DNA of 64,000 bases from Neobacillus paridis (GCF_016765675.1 NZ_JAESWB010000371.1:62001-126000); one strand, 5' to 3'. Positions 53,313 to 61,773 are shown, counted from the first letter of the stretch. Numbers and translations: made by a program. Notes: generated by a model from the sequence alone, not told the origin.

Positions 53313-54466
53313 AAACGTATTAAAAACTAAATAATGATGTCCTAAATCGTTATAGTACAACAGGACAATTAGAATTGGAAAAAGACCGAGAAGCAACGCG
53401 CCGTTACTTTTTAGAATATGTAAATGTACGCCTGCATTACTTTATGGATATAGAAGAAAAAATTCGTTATTTAGTCGATGAAGGTTACTATGAAAAAGAG
53501 TTTATTGACATGTACGATATGGAATTTATTAAAAGAATGTACAAAAAAGCTTATGAGTATCACTTCCGTTTCCCATCTTTTATGAGTGCCAGCAAGTTTT
53601 ACGATAGCTATTGCCTGAAAAGCCGCGACGGTAAAGAAATTCTAGAAAAATATGAAGATCGGATTGTCATTATTGCCTTGTATTTAGCACAAGGCAATAC
53701 GGAACTAGCAGAACAGGCAGTGGAAGCGATGATGGAGTCTTATCAACCTGCTACACCCACTGCTTTAAATAGCGGGAAGAAAGCACGCGGCGAGTTAGTT
53801 AGCTGCTATCAATTATCCATGGATGACACGATGAATAGCATTGCCGAAAATATCGGATATTGTCTGGAATTATCACGTCTTGGCGGCGGTGTTGGGGTAA
53901 ACTTAACCGATTTGCGTCCATTAGGTGATCTGATTAAAGGAATTTTAAACCGTGCAAGTGGTGTCATACCAGTCGCAAAGCTGTTAGAAAACTCATTTAG
54001 CTATTCTAATCAGCTTGGACAACGAAATGGATCTGGTGTTGCCTATTTACATATTTTTCATGCGGACATAGAAAACTTTCTTTCATCGAAAAAACCAAAT
54101 GCCGATGATAAAATTCGACTGGCCACTCTATCCATAGGGATCATTATTCCAACGATCTTCTTTGAACTAATGAAACGAGATAAAGATATGGTGTTGTTTA
54201 GTCCCTACGATATTTTTAAAGAATATGGCAAACGCATGTCGGAAATTTCGATGACAGAGATGTATTACGAGCTACTGGATAATCCTAATATCCGAAAAAT
54301 GAAGCGACTTAATGCCAGAAAGCTTTATACAGAAATAAAAAAGGCCCAATTTGAATCAGGCTATCCATTTGAAATCTTTGATGATAATGTCAACGTTGTT
54401 CATCCGCTCAAAAACATTGGCCGGGTGAAAATGTCTAACTTATGCACCGAAATTTTCCAATTATAG
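53309..54466 (+). pseudogene. nrdE: NrdE, truncated and with an in-frame stop
   Basis: Translation from ATG 53309 gives MKTY then TAA at 53321-53323, then in the same frame KLNNDVLNRY and the normal NrdE sequence (LEKDREATRRYFLEYV). The Cys in GELVSCYQLS and the active-site SNLCTEI (Asn, Cys, Glu) are present. About half of the ~700-residue protein is there: it breaks off just after SNLCTEI. The C-terminal half, with the remaining redox Cys, and nrdF are missing. Non-functional unless restarted at TTG 53375, and even then incomplete. Confidence 0.92.
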
Positions 54467-54690
54467 TTGGTATGGGTTTATCACTAGCTCATTTTGCCTG
54501 GAAATATAATGGACTTTTGAAATTTTCAAGTGAAATGAATATGGCAAGTGTATTAGATTTTAAGTTTAATTCACCTATCTTATTTGCGGTATTTTTGGTT
54601 TTATTGCTCATTATTTTCTTATCAAACTTTTTTGTATTCTTGTTTATTAGAAAAATGGAGTCAAAGTCATTGATAGGAGGAATGGAATGA
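54455..54690 (+). pseudogene. ABC-transporter permease, C-terminal remnant
   Basis: In a different frame from nrdE, ~75 residues remain: a helix near GMGLSLAHFAWKYNG, a segment SSEMNMASVLDFKFN and a last helix ILFAVFLVLLLIIFLSNFFVFLF followed by RKMESKSLIGG. This is the end of a FtsX/MacB-like permease. The rest was lost when it was joined to nrdE. It precedes the matching ATPase gene and overlaps its start. Confidence 0.75.
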
Positions 54691-55397
54691 TGGAACTTAT
54701 CACACTAAAAGATATTAAAAAGATATATAGCAATCGAAATAATAATACTTTTGCGTTAAACGGCATAAACCTAAATATTCAGCAAGGTGAATTAATTTCC
54801 ATAATGGGTCCTTCAGGTTCAGGTAAAAGTACTCTATTAAACGTATTAGGATTAATTGATACTCCCACTGAAGGCGAATATTTTTTTAAGGGTAAGTCAT
54901 TAAAAGAAATCAGAAAAAACAAAATCCATAAGACAAGAAATGATATGATTGGATTTGTTTTTCAGTATTTTGCATTATTAAAAGATTATACGGTTCTTGA
55001 TAATGTTGTATTGCCATTAACCTATAGAAAATTAGGCCATAAAGAGAGAATAAATAAAGCCAAATCATATTTAGAAAAAGTAGGTTTAAAGGAGCAAGTA
55101 CATAAAACACCAGATGAATTATCAGGAGGCCAGCAACAAAGGGTAGCAATCGCAAGAGCTTTAGTAGGTGAACCGGAATTAATTTTAGCTGATGAACCAA
55201 CTGGGAACCTAGATAGAAGAACGGGCGAGGAGATTATTAATTTACTACTGCAATTAAATAAGGAAGGAAAAACTATCATTGTTGTAACTCATGATATTGA
55301 GGTTGCAAAAAAATGTAATAGAATCATTGAATTAGTAGATGGAAAAATTACCCAACAGTTTAAAAACGCATCAATTTTTTCAAAAACTATATTATAA
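54687..55397 (+). CDS. ABC transporter ATPase, MacB/LolD type
   Basis: The 236-residue ATPase has Walker [11 protein letters not shown]-loop [18 protein letters not shown], signature [15 protein letters not shown] and Walker [13 protein letters not shown]. Proteins of this group drive export of peptides, bacteriocins or lipoproteins with a FtsX-like permease. Start is ATG 54687 after GGAGG. Its permease gene is a fragment, so the transporter is probably inactive. The base composition (very A+T-rich) differs from the reductase genes, suggesting separate origin. Confidence 0.88.
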   Translation: MMELITLKDIKKIYSNRNNNTFALNGINLNIQQGELISIMGPSGSGKSTLLNVLGLIDTPTEGEYFFKGKSLKEIRKNKIHKTRNDMIGFVFQYFALLKDYTVLDNVVLPLTYRKLGHKERINKAKSYLEKVGLKEQVHKTPDELSGGQQQRVAIARALVGEPELILADEPTGNLDRRTGEEIINLLLQLNKEGKTIIVVTHDIEVAKKCNRIIELVDGKITQQFKNASIFSKTIL

Positions 55398-55449
55398 CCG
55401 TACTAATCAAAGGTCTCTGTTACGGGATAAATTTGTTAGGAGGTATTAG

Positions 55450-55872
55450 ATGAAACCACGAATTTCAGTTATAACATTGGGTGTAGACAATTTGGAAAGG
55501 TCTTTGAAATTCTACAAGGATGGACTTGGGCTACCCACACAAGGAATCGTAGGTCAAGAATTTGAGCATGGGGCCGTTGCATTTTTCGATTTACAATTAG
55601 GTTTAAAACTTGCCATTTGGAATCGTAAGGATATAGCACATGACACAAGGATAGACCAGACACCAATAAGTCCAACAGAATTTACGATTGGCCATAATGT
55701 CGGCAGTAAAGAAGAGGTTGATATGATAATGGAACAGGCAAGGAAGGCTGGTGCAATTATTACAGTTCCAGCACACGATACCTTTTGGGGAGGGTATTCT
55801 GGATACTTCCAAGACCCGGACGGACATTTGTGGGAAGTTGTTTGGAATCCCGCTTGGGAATTTACAGAATAA
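55450..55872 (+). CDS. VOC family (glyoxalase-like) protein
   Basis: The 140-residue protein has paired beta-alpha-beta-beta-beta modules: PRISVITLGVDNLERSLKFYKDGLGLPT and the second near residue 75 with GYFQDPDGHLWEVVWNPAW, ending with the metal Glu in LWEVVW. Function is open: lyase, dioxygenase or resistance protein. Start is ATG after AGGAGG. It stands alone. Confidence 0.85.
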   Translation: MKPRISVITLGVDNLERSLKFYKDGLGLPTQGIVGQEFEHGAVAFFDLQLGLKLAIWNRKDIAHDTRIDQTPISPTEFTIGHNVGSKEEVDMIMEQARKAGAIITVPAHDTFWGGYSGYFQDPDGHLWEVVWNPAWEFTE

Positions 55873-56116
55873 GGTTAAGTATATTTTCATCTTCAATGGG
55901 AGTGTTAGTTGAAAAATTTGCATCGATTTAAAATACGTCTACTTCCGGAGCTCTCTGAACGTGAGGGGAGGTCGCCCAACCCATATCCCCTTCTTCAGGA
56001 GTTCCTTTTAAATTTAATCAAACAAGTTTTGGAGCAAGGCTGATTGAACATCAGTTTAGAGAAAATAGGATCCTGATTATCTAAAAATAAAAAGGAGGTA
56101 CTGAAGCAGCCTCCTA

Positions 56117-57058
56117 CTAGTATGTCTCATATATGATTTTTCCTGTTTGCGATATGTCGTAATCTCCCAGAGAATGAATCTCTGCCTGGAACTGCTTGGA
56201 TGATAAAATATCCTTTACTGCCCCAATTAGCTGTTCAGATTGGGGGGTTTTGAGAATAACCAAGTCATAACGTTCTGTTACTAATGGAACAAAATCGACC
56301 CCGACAATTTTTGCAGCCTTTTCAATTCCAACTCCTACATCGGCCAATCCAGAAGATACAGCGGAAGCCACACTTAAATGGGAAGATTCTTCATGGTCAT
56401 ATCCTTTAATCTCTCTTGAAGAAATATTGTTGATTCGAAGTTGCTCATCAAGGAGAACCCTTGCCCCTGAACCTTTTTCTCTATTCACCATTTTTATATC
56501 CTTACGATTTAAATCGGACCAAGCTGTGAGCTTTAGCGGATTTCCCTTACGAACGTAAAAACCAGCTTTTCGAGAGAGTAAGTTAAGTAAAATATATTCA
56601 TGACCCACTAAAATTTTTTTTATGTAGGGCAGATTATAGTCCCTTGTTTCTCCATCAAACAAATGCAAGCTAACAATATCGCATTCTCCATTGTACATAG
56701 AAATCAGACTATTTAAACTTCCTGTAAAAGAACGTAATGGCTTATAGGGTGAGGACTTCTCAATATATTTTCCAAGAATATCTAACACTAGATCTTGTCC
56801 ACTAATGACAATATTATAAGGATCCTTTGTATGATTCCTGTGGTTTTCCTGTTCAGATGCATAAAATTTTGTATTTTGATTAACCTTCTGGCTGTTAATA
56901 TAAATATCCAAATCTTTTGCGTCAATTCTCATCTGTCTTCCTACTCGGAAAGCAGGAAGTTCCCCTTTTTTTACAAGGTCATAAAGTGTTAATTTAGATA
57001 CTTTTAAAAGCTGCGACACTTCTTCAATCGTATAGGAAAGCTCCTTTGACATTTGCAT
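56117..57058 (-). CDS. yvgK: YvgK-type regulator: HTH plus molybdate-binding-like domain
   Basis: The 313-residue protein has an excisionase-type helix-turn-helix (YTIEEVSQLLKVSKLTLYDLVKKGELPAFRVGRQMRIDAKD, residues ~10-50) joined to a periplasmic-binding-like domain (~90-310; SGARVLLDEQL, SGLADVGVGIEKAA). B. subtilis YvgK has the same build and lies divergent to the modA homolog yvgL. It probably senses molybdate or tungstate and regulates modA through the palindromes at 57155-57186. Confidence 0.85.
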   Translation of the reverse strand: MQMSKELSYTIEEVSQLLKVSKLTLYDLVKKGELPAFRVGRQMRIDAKDLDIYINSQKVNQNTKFYASEQENHRNHTKDPYNIVISGQDLVLDILGKYIEKSSPYKPLRSFTGSLNSLISMYNGECDIVSLHLFDGETRDYNLPYIKKILVGHEYILLNLLSRKAGFYVRKGNPLKLTAWSDLNRKDIKMVNREKGSGARVLLDEQLRINNISSREIKGYDHEESSHLSVASAVSSGLADVGVGIEKAAKIVGVDFVPLVTERYDLVILKTPQSEQLIGAVKDILSSKQFQAEIHSLGDYDISQTGKIIYETY

Positions 57059-57154
57059 CCCTCCACCATTTATTTTAGCTTATTCCCTAAGAAAAATATA
57101 ATTTGAGTAAACGATAAAAAAATATGACACTCCAGTACCTATATATATTATAAT

Positions 57155-57186
57155 TAGTTATAACTAGTTATAACTAATTATAACTA
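57155..57186. promoter_or_regulatory. Three overlapping palindromes between yvgK and modA
   Basis: TAGTTATAACTA at 57155-57166 and 57165-57176 and TAATTATAACTA at 57175-57186 repeat with a 10-base period, one turn of the helix. This fits cooperative binding of a regulator dimer. It lies between divergent genes, 22 bases before the modA start. Confidence 0.7.
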
Positions 57187-57207
57187 ATTTGAAAGGAAGG
57201 GTAGATA

Positions 57208-58020
57208 ATGAAAAAAGTTTCTCTCTTGTGTTTCTCGTTCATGATCTTTTTACTAGCAGTGGCTGGGTGTTCCAACAATGAACAATCGAAATCAACAAAC
57301 GGACAGAAACAAACATCATCTAATAAAAAGGTGGAATTGACGGTTTCAGCAGCAGCCAGTTTACAGGATGCTTTAACTGACATAAAAGCCTCTTTTGAAA
57401 AGGAATATCCAAATGTAAAAATAGCTTATAATTTTGGCGCTTCAGGGGCATTGCAACAACAAATCTCTCAGGGAGCGCCTGTCGATCTATTCTTTTCTGC
57501 TGCTAAAGATAAGTTTCAAAAATTAGAACAAGACGGACTCATTGAAAAGAAAAATGGAACAGATCTATTAGGCAATGAACTTGTGTTGGTGGTTCCGAAA
57601 GGTTCAAACAAAGGAATCAAATCCTTCGAAGACCTCACCAAAGCTGATAAAATTGCCCTTGGTACTCCGGAATCGGTACCAGCAGGACAATATGGAAAAG
57701 GGACATTAGAAAAGTTAAACATTTGGAATTCAGTTGAAGGAAAAGTGGTATATGCCAAGGATGTCCGTCAAGTGCTTACATACGTTGAGACAAATAATGT
57801 TGATGGAGGCATTGTCTACAAGACCGATGCATTAACTTCTAATAAGGTGAACATTGTTGCAACCGCAAACGAATACACACACGATCCGATTATTTATCCC
57901 ATTGGTGTGATTAAAACCAGTACCCACCCTAAAGAGGCAGAACGATTCTACGAGTATCTTCAAAATGATAAATCAATGAAGACATTTAAAAAGTATGGTT
58001 TCAAGGGTATGAAACAATAA
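57208..58020 (+). CDS. modA: ModA-type molybdate-binding lipoprotein
   Basis: The 270-residue lipoprotein has a signal peptide with lipobox AVAGC, a Ser/Asn/Gln-rich linker and the ModA fold: LTVSAAASLQDALTDIK, FGASGALQQQIS, VDLFFSAAKDKF and VGT-type loop ALGTPESVPAGQYGK. It should bind molybdate or tungstate at the cell surface. Start is ATG after AAAGGAAGG. The permease and ATPase (modB, modC) do not follow; a repeat and a toxin-antitoxin pair take their place. Confidence 0.9.
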   Translation: MKKVSLLCFSFMIFLLAVAGCSNNEQSKSTNGQKQTSSNKKVELTVSAAASLQDALTDIKASFEKEYPNVKIAYNFGASGALQQQISQGAPVDLFFSAAKDKFQKLEQDGLIEKKNGTDLLGNELVLVVPKGSNKGIKSFEDLTKADKIALGTPESVPAGQYGKGTLEKLNIWNSVEGKVVYAKDVRQVLTYVETNNVDGGIVYKTDALTSNKVNIVATANEYTHDPIIYPIGVIKTSTHPKEAERFYEYLQNDKSMKTFKKYGFKGMKQ

Positions 58021-58024
58021 ATGT

Positions 58025-58095
58025 AAACTCGCCGACTGGCGAGTCCGTAAGACGGTTCATGAGGCGTAGTTGAATTTATACTTCCTATTAACTAA
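58025..58095 (+). repeat. Intergenic repeat, copy C of three
   Basis: AAACTCGCCGACTGGCGAGTC (a perfect stem, ACTCGCC/GGCGAGT), GACGGTTCATGAGGCGTAG and TTGAATTTAT match copy B closely; CTTCCTATTAACTAA is the degenerate end. It lies five bases after the modA stop, where modB would be expected. The stretch 58096-58326 has no supported gene. Confidence 0.65.
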
Positions 58096-58326
58096 GAAAT
58101 GGCAACTAGCTTTTGGTCCCCTGTTAGACTATCTATTGAGACTGCATTCATATCAGGAATATCAAATAAAAAATTATCAACATTTTCATCTGATTTTTTG
58201 TGCAAAAATACAAATCATAATAGATGATACAGATTCATTATTTATAGACTTCCAAAATGTTCACATCCAGGAAGTCCCTGCTCCGGTTGTTCATGTATCC
58301 ATCATTTGAAGTGCAGGTGAGCAAAT

Positions 58327-58343
58327 GTTATAATCGTTATAAC
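58327..58343 (+). promoter_or_regulatory. Palindromic operator before the AbrB-Doc operon
   Basis: GTTATAA-TCG-TTATAAC is a perfect palindrome containing a -10-like TATAAT. It lies 25 bases before the GTG start and fits autorepression by the antitoxin. Confidence 0.65.
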
Positions 58344-58367
58344 AGTAATAACAAGGATGTGAAAAGT

Positions 58368-58619
58368 GTGGAACAAATTGAAAGAAAAGTGACCAAAATT
58401 GGGAACAGTATTGGAATCACGCTACCTCCAGAAGTTTTAAAGCAAGTAGGGATATCTCAAGGAGATGACGTACAAGTAGTAGTAAAAGATGGAAAGATCA
58501 TTTTACGAAAAAAAGAGCATTTACAACTTCCAGATGGAGTAGATGCTGAATTTATGGAAATTCTTAACGATGTAATTAAGGAGCATGATAAAGCATTTAA
58601 AGGGCTAGTGGACAGATGA
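58368..58619 (+). CDS. AbrB/MazE-type antitoxin of a Doc toxin
   Basis: The 83-residue protein has a SpoVT-AbrB domain (RKVTKIGNSIGITLPPEVLKQVGISQGDDVQVVVKDGKI) with a C-terminal tail likely to bind the toxin. The start is GTG 58368 after AAGGATG; the longer frame upstream is not protein-like. Its stop overlaps the doc start. Confidence 0.85.
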   Translation: MEQIERKVTKIGNSIGITLPPEVLKQVGISQGDDVQVVVKDGKIILRKKEHLQLPDGVDAEFMEILNDVIKEHDKAFKGLVDR

Positions 58620-59017
58620 TGGATGAAATCGTTTATTTAACAACCAATCAAGTGATTGCAATTAATACGGTACAAATTCGTTTATACTCACCACAAGAAC
58701 CGGTTGGAGTAAAAGATCCGGGTCTACTCGACTCAGCAATAAACCGCCCCAAGCAAACGGTATTTGGTAATGATGCTTATCCATCAATTTATGAAAAAGC
58801 TGCTGCCCTATTTGAATCTATTGCTAAAAATCACGCTTTCCACAACGCAAATAAACGAACAGCTCTCGCTTCACTTATTATATTCTTAAAAATTAATCAT
58901 TATAGATGGACAATGGGAATACAGGAAGAACAAGACTTTACTGTGGATGTTGTGAATCATAAATACACATTTGAAGAAATTGTCGATACGATTAAAGAAA
59001 ATACAGAGGAGCTGTAG
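58616..59017 (+). CDS. doc: Doc-type (death-on-curing, Fic fold) toxin
   Basis: The 133-residue Fic-fold toxin has the active-site motif HAFHNANKRTA and EKAAALFESIAKN. Doc proteins phosphorylate EF-Tu and stop translation. It is coupled to the AbrB-type antitoxin by the ATGATGG overlap; AbrB-Doc pairs are known in Firmicutes. Intact length. Confidence 0.9.
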   Translation: MMDEIVYLTTNQVIAINTVQIRLYSPQEPVGVKDPGLLDSAINRPKQTVFGNDAYPSIYEKAAALFESIAKNHAFHNANKRTALASLIIFLKINHYRWTMGIQEEQDFTVDVVNHKYTFEEIVDTIKENTEEL

Positions 59018-59177
59018 AGCCTTTCTTACATGCTTAAGGAAGGCGTTTCACTATTATCAGCATTTTGTAATGACATCGAGGTAAGGCCCTTTCTATTATT
59101 TCTGCTTCCTTTACCATTCTCATCTTACGAAGTTCCCCCTTTTGTTTTAGTATTTTTTTTACATTCTTAACCACTCA

Positions 59178-59699
59178 TTAAAGTATATTTTTCAATCGAT
59201 ATACATAATCTATTGCTTTTTGGGTTGAGTCTATTAAGGAAGAATCATTTTTAATTTTTCTTAATTTTAAAGATTTTAACAAACATCGCTCAGCTTCTTC
59301 TAACTTTCCTAACTCCATTAAACATTTCCCTTTATGTTGTAAAATGAAATCTTCGTAAATTTCGAGGTCTTTACATTTATGTATAGCTTCATTAAAAGCT
59401 CTTATTGCCATTAGATGTTGATTATCATACTTCAATGCTTCTCCAATTCGTATTAAGGTAATTACTTCTTTCTGTATATTCCCATTCTTTTGTGCAAAGT
59501 CAAGACAAGAATTAAGAAATGCTAAAGCCTTTTGGGGTTGCTCAATAATTCTATATAGATTCCCCAATGTTCCATAAAGAAAATACAAATCATTATCATT
59601 ATTATTTTGTGTTAATAATTTTTCACCTTCCATAATAATATTTTTCATCATCAACTCATTTGAGGACTTTTCTCTAAGGTAATCATTGGTGTCAAAGTC
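59178..59699 (-). pseudogene. TPR protein, N-terminally cut off by the TnpB element
   Basis: The frame has three to four tetratricopeptide helices (LYFLYGTLGNLYRIIEQPQKALAFLNSCL, ALKYDNQHLMAIRAFNEAIHKC, HKGKCLMELGKLEEAERCLLKSLKL). It reads open through 59699 (DFDTNDYLREKSSNELMM), directly at the TnpB element end, so the ATG at 59654 is internal. The N-terminal part is not found at the other end of the element. Resembles Rap/transcriptional-regulator TPR domains; function unknown. Confidence 0.75.
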
Positions 59700-59705
59700 A
59701 ACGTA

Positions 59706-59744
59706 CCCCCACTGAGAACCTTATGGTGCCTGTTTCAGTGGGGG
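59706..59744 (-). mobile_element. Right-end hairpin of the IS200/IS605-type element
   Basis: CCCCCACTGA (59706-59715) and TCAGTGGGGG (59735-59744) form a perfect 10-bp stem, the subterminal palindrome expected at the right end of this family. Cleavage should occur just outside it, at about 59700-59705. Confidence 0.75.
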
Positions 59745-59943
59745 CTTGAGTTAGCCACTCAGGTCTTTTCGTCTGAGACGAGTGACGCTCTGAGTGGCAA
59801 GCACTGTTCAGTACTCCCCAAAGCACTGTTTTTGGTCGGTACTGGCGACGAACGATCGTTTTCCCACTTGCACCACCCTTTCGAAAAAGAGCCATACAAG
59901 CCCCGACAAAAAGTCGAGTACACATGGATGGTTGACGCACCCA
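59706..59943 (-). ncRNA. Predicted omega (guide) RNA of TnpB
   Basis: In IS200/IS605 elements the TnpB guide RNA comes from the 3' end of tnpB and the right end of the element, with the guide being the host DNA just outside. This 238-base non-coding segment lies exactly there and ends with the hairpin. The predicted guide starts near 59705 and reads GTTGACTTTGACACCAATGA in the TPR remnant. Longer open frames here are not protein-like. Confidence 0.6.
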
Positions 59944-61299
59944 CTAAGCTATGCGCAAAGCAACAGCCTTACGTTTTTGCACCTCTAATTTGATTGGAGT
60001 GTTCACTTGGAGATATCCGCCCATTTCCACAACTTCAGATTTTCTCAAAATATTCAATGCGCCATTAATGTCAGCATGAATACATTGTCCTGTTTTACTT
60101 CGATATAGTCCACGATGGATTCGTTTGCCGCTAAAGGAGTAATTGAAAGGGTCATTTTTTGACCAAACAGGAATCGCATCTTTGTCTAGGAAACTAGCCT
60201 TTGATGTGTAACTTTCCTCCTGCTTTACAAAACGAATACCCTCTTTCAAACATTTGTTTTCGATGGCAGAAATCAGTTTATGGAAGGGAATTTGAACAAA
60301 CTTCTGATTGTTCTTTTTACCCATATCAGACTCTTGTTTCCATCCGGCATTATAGCCGATAACTATCGTATCAATGTTGAATTCGCTTACTTTTTTGAAC
60401 AGTAAACCTACAGTTTGCGAGATATAACCGTTGATTTGGTTTTCACGCTTTTTCCAAAGCTTTGCGATAGAGTTCGTCATGATCCTTTTTGAAATCCCGT
60501 TGTCGATATTTTTCTGTTGCAGGTGGCTAATCGTTTTGTTGAAGTATTGGTTGATGGATTTTAGTTTTTTGCCATCCATTAAGAATGTATCCCCTTTATT
60601 TGTTGCACAACTCAGCAATCGGTCTACACCTAAATCACAACTCAAAGCATTCGTTGTGGTCGCCCGCTGCTTCTTCATTTGAGAGATTTGCATTTCATAA
60701 GTGTAATGCACCTCAAAGAACCGACCTTTTTGTTTAGGTACAATTTCAATGTAGGCTATTTTTTTGTTTAACAAGTTTTTAGGCATTCGGATTTTGATCG
60801 AACCAAACCGTTTTCTGAATTCAACATTCATTGGAATAGTCCAGTATCCATCGTTATCAACTTTCGGAACTTGATAGATTTCTATAATTCGTTTTTCTGT
60901 AGAACGAGAATACTTTGGAAACTTAGGACGACCAGTGAATTTTTCTGGGCTTTTCTTCCACTGTTCTAATGCTTTAAAAAAGCTCTTTACATCAGAAAAC
61001 AATGCTCTGCGAATGGCTTGAGCAGAGTTTGATTGAACGCCCCAATAATTAACATCTGCCTTCATGGCAGCATCAACTTCTTTTACCGTAGCCATCTTGC
61101 CCTTATTCAAGAGGCTCTGTTTAATCGTATACAATCCAACATTTCGCAATGCCTTTGAGCTATGTGACATACGTTGAAGCAGACGAAATTCTTTAGCTGT
61201 AAGGATATTACGTCCGATATTCTGTTTTTGAGTGAAACGTTGAATGTTTTCTGTTTTCTTTTGTTTACGCAATACTTTAACTGGGTTCTTCCTAGTCAT
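59944..61299 (-). CDS. tnpB: TnpB, RNA-guided nuclease of an IS1341/IS605-type element
   Basis: The ~451-residue protein has an N-terminal helical region, a WED/REC-like part and a RuvC nuclease: Asp in SCDLGVDRLLS, Glu in VKQEESYTSK, and Asp in HADINGALNI. The four-Cys zinc ribbon usual between the last two motifs is not present (only one Cys, GQCIHAD). The start is ATG 61299 after AAAGGTGG; the longer frame has TTG. A tnpA remnant lies upstream. Confidence 0.88.
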   Translation of the reverse strand: MTRKNPVKVLRKQKKTENIQRFTQKQNIGRNILTAKEFRLLQRMSHSSKALRNVGLYTIKQSLLNKGKMATVKEVDAAMKADVNYWGVQSNSAQAIRRALFSDVKSFFKALEQWKKSPEKFTGRPKFPKYSRSTEKRIIEIYQVPKVDNDGYWTIPMNVEFRKRFGSIKIRMPKNLLNKKIAYIEIVPKQKGRFFEVHYTYEMQISQMKKQRATTTNALSCDLGVDRLLSCATNKGDTFLMDGKKLKSINQYFNKTISHLQQKNIDNGISKRIMTNSIAKLWKKRENQINGYISQTVGLLFKKVSEFNIDTIVIGYNAGWKQESDMGKKNNQKFVQIPFHKLISAIENKCLKEGIRFVKQEESYTSKASFLDKDAIPVWSKNDPFNYSFSGKRIHRGLYRSKTGQCIHADINGALNILRKSEVVEMGGYLQVNTPIKLEVQKRKAVALRIA

Positions 61300-61334
61300 G
61301 GTGTTCACCACCTTTCTCAATGAATCATATAGGA

Positions 61335-61403
61335 TTATTTCATTCCTTGCGACTCAATATATTGGCGAATGATTTCGATAGGTGCACCACCTGTAGTAAA
61401 ATA
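61335..61403 (-). pseudogene. TnpA (Y1 transposase), last 22 codons
   Basis: The frame reads YFTTGGAPIEIIRQYIESQGMK and stop, the C-terminal helix end of IS200/IS605 TnpA. A stop codon precedes it in frame and the catalytic Tyr and HUH are missing. So the element carries tnpB only and must depend on another TnpA. Confidence 0.7.
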
Positions 61404-61529
61404 TTATATTCATTCACTTCCCATCTACGACTAATTATACCATAGGACAAAAAAATTGGCGAATATTTGTTCGCTTTAAGGTAAGAGAATTTATAGAAAA
61501 CTCGTAAAAAAGTTCAGCCTATCGTCTGA

Positions 61530-61620
61530 CGGCAATTCATCTCCACCTGAATTGTTGGGCTTTCGCCCGTAACAGAAATCAGATGGAGTCTTCTTGCCGA
61601 AAAGGATAAAATTTTCGGCA
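61530..61620 (-). ncRNA. Structured element with nested and mutually exclusive stems
   Basis: Nested pairs are CGGCAA/TTGCCG (61530-61535, 61594-61599), CTCCACCTGA/TCAGATGGAG (61541-61550, 61579-61588) and, read on the minus strand, GGGC-GAAA-GCCC with a GNRA loop. TGCCGAAAA (61595-61603) can instead pair with TTTTCGGCA (61612-61620), so two folds compete for the same bases. No coding frame is convincing. Perhaps an omega-RNA or right end of another lost TnpB element. Confidence 0.5.
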
Positions 61621-61753
61621 TCTACGGGTTGTATCTCTCTTATTAACATCCGGAATCCCCCAATTCCATTGTAATTATCCAAAATTATATACAATATTTA
61701 GTTGAACTAAACTGCCCCGTCAGTTTAAGTTCATCCATTCACAATCATTGTAA

Positions 61754-61773
61754 TTTATTCAATTAAATGGCCC
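61754..61773 (+). repeat. 20-bp direct repeat flanking the esterase unit, copy 1
   Basis: TTTATTCAATTAAATGGCCC is repeated at 62783-62802 with one base changed, about 1.03 kb apart, on either side of the esterase gene and its promoter. Confidence 0.55.

Noticed and set aside
55873..56116. Open stretch FNQTSFGARLIEHQFRENRIL as a gene fragment
   Set aside because: About 23 codons before a stop, with no family I can name; too short to call.
58070..58309. 79-codon plus-strand frame between modA and the antitoxin
   Set aside because: It begins inside repeat copy C, has no ribosome site and no membrane-permease features that would make it a modB remnant.
59698..59940. 80-codon minus-strand frame in the element right end
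   Set aside because: It overlaps the predicted guide RNA and end hairpin, has Arg/Cys-rich random composition and no family resemblance.
61491..61694. 67-codon minus-strand frame ending PSDDRLNFFTSFL
   Set aside because: It is the translation of the nested hairpins at 61530-61620; the RNA structure explains the sequence better.
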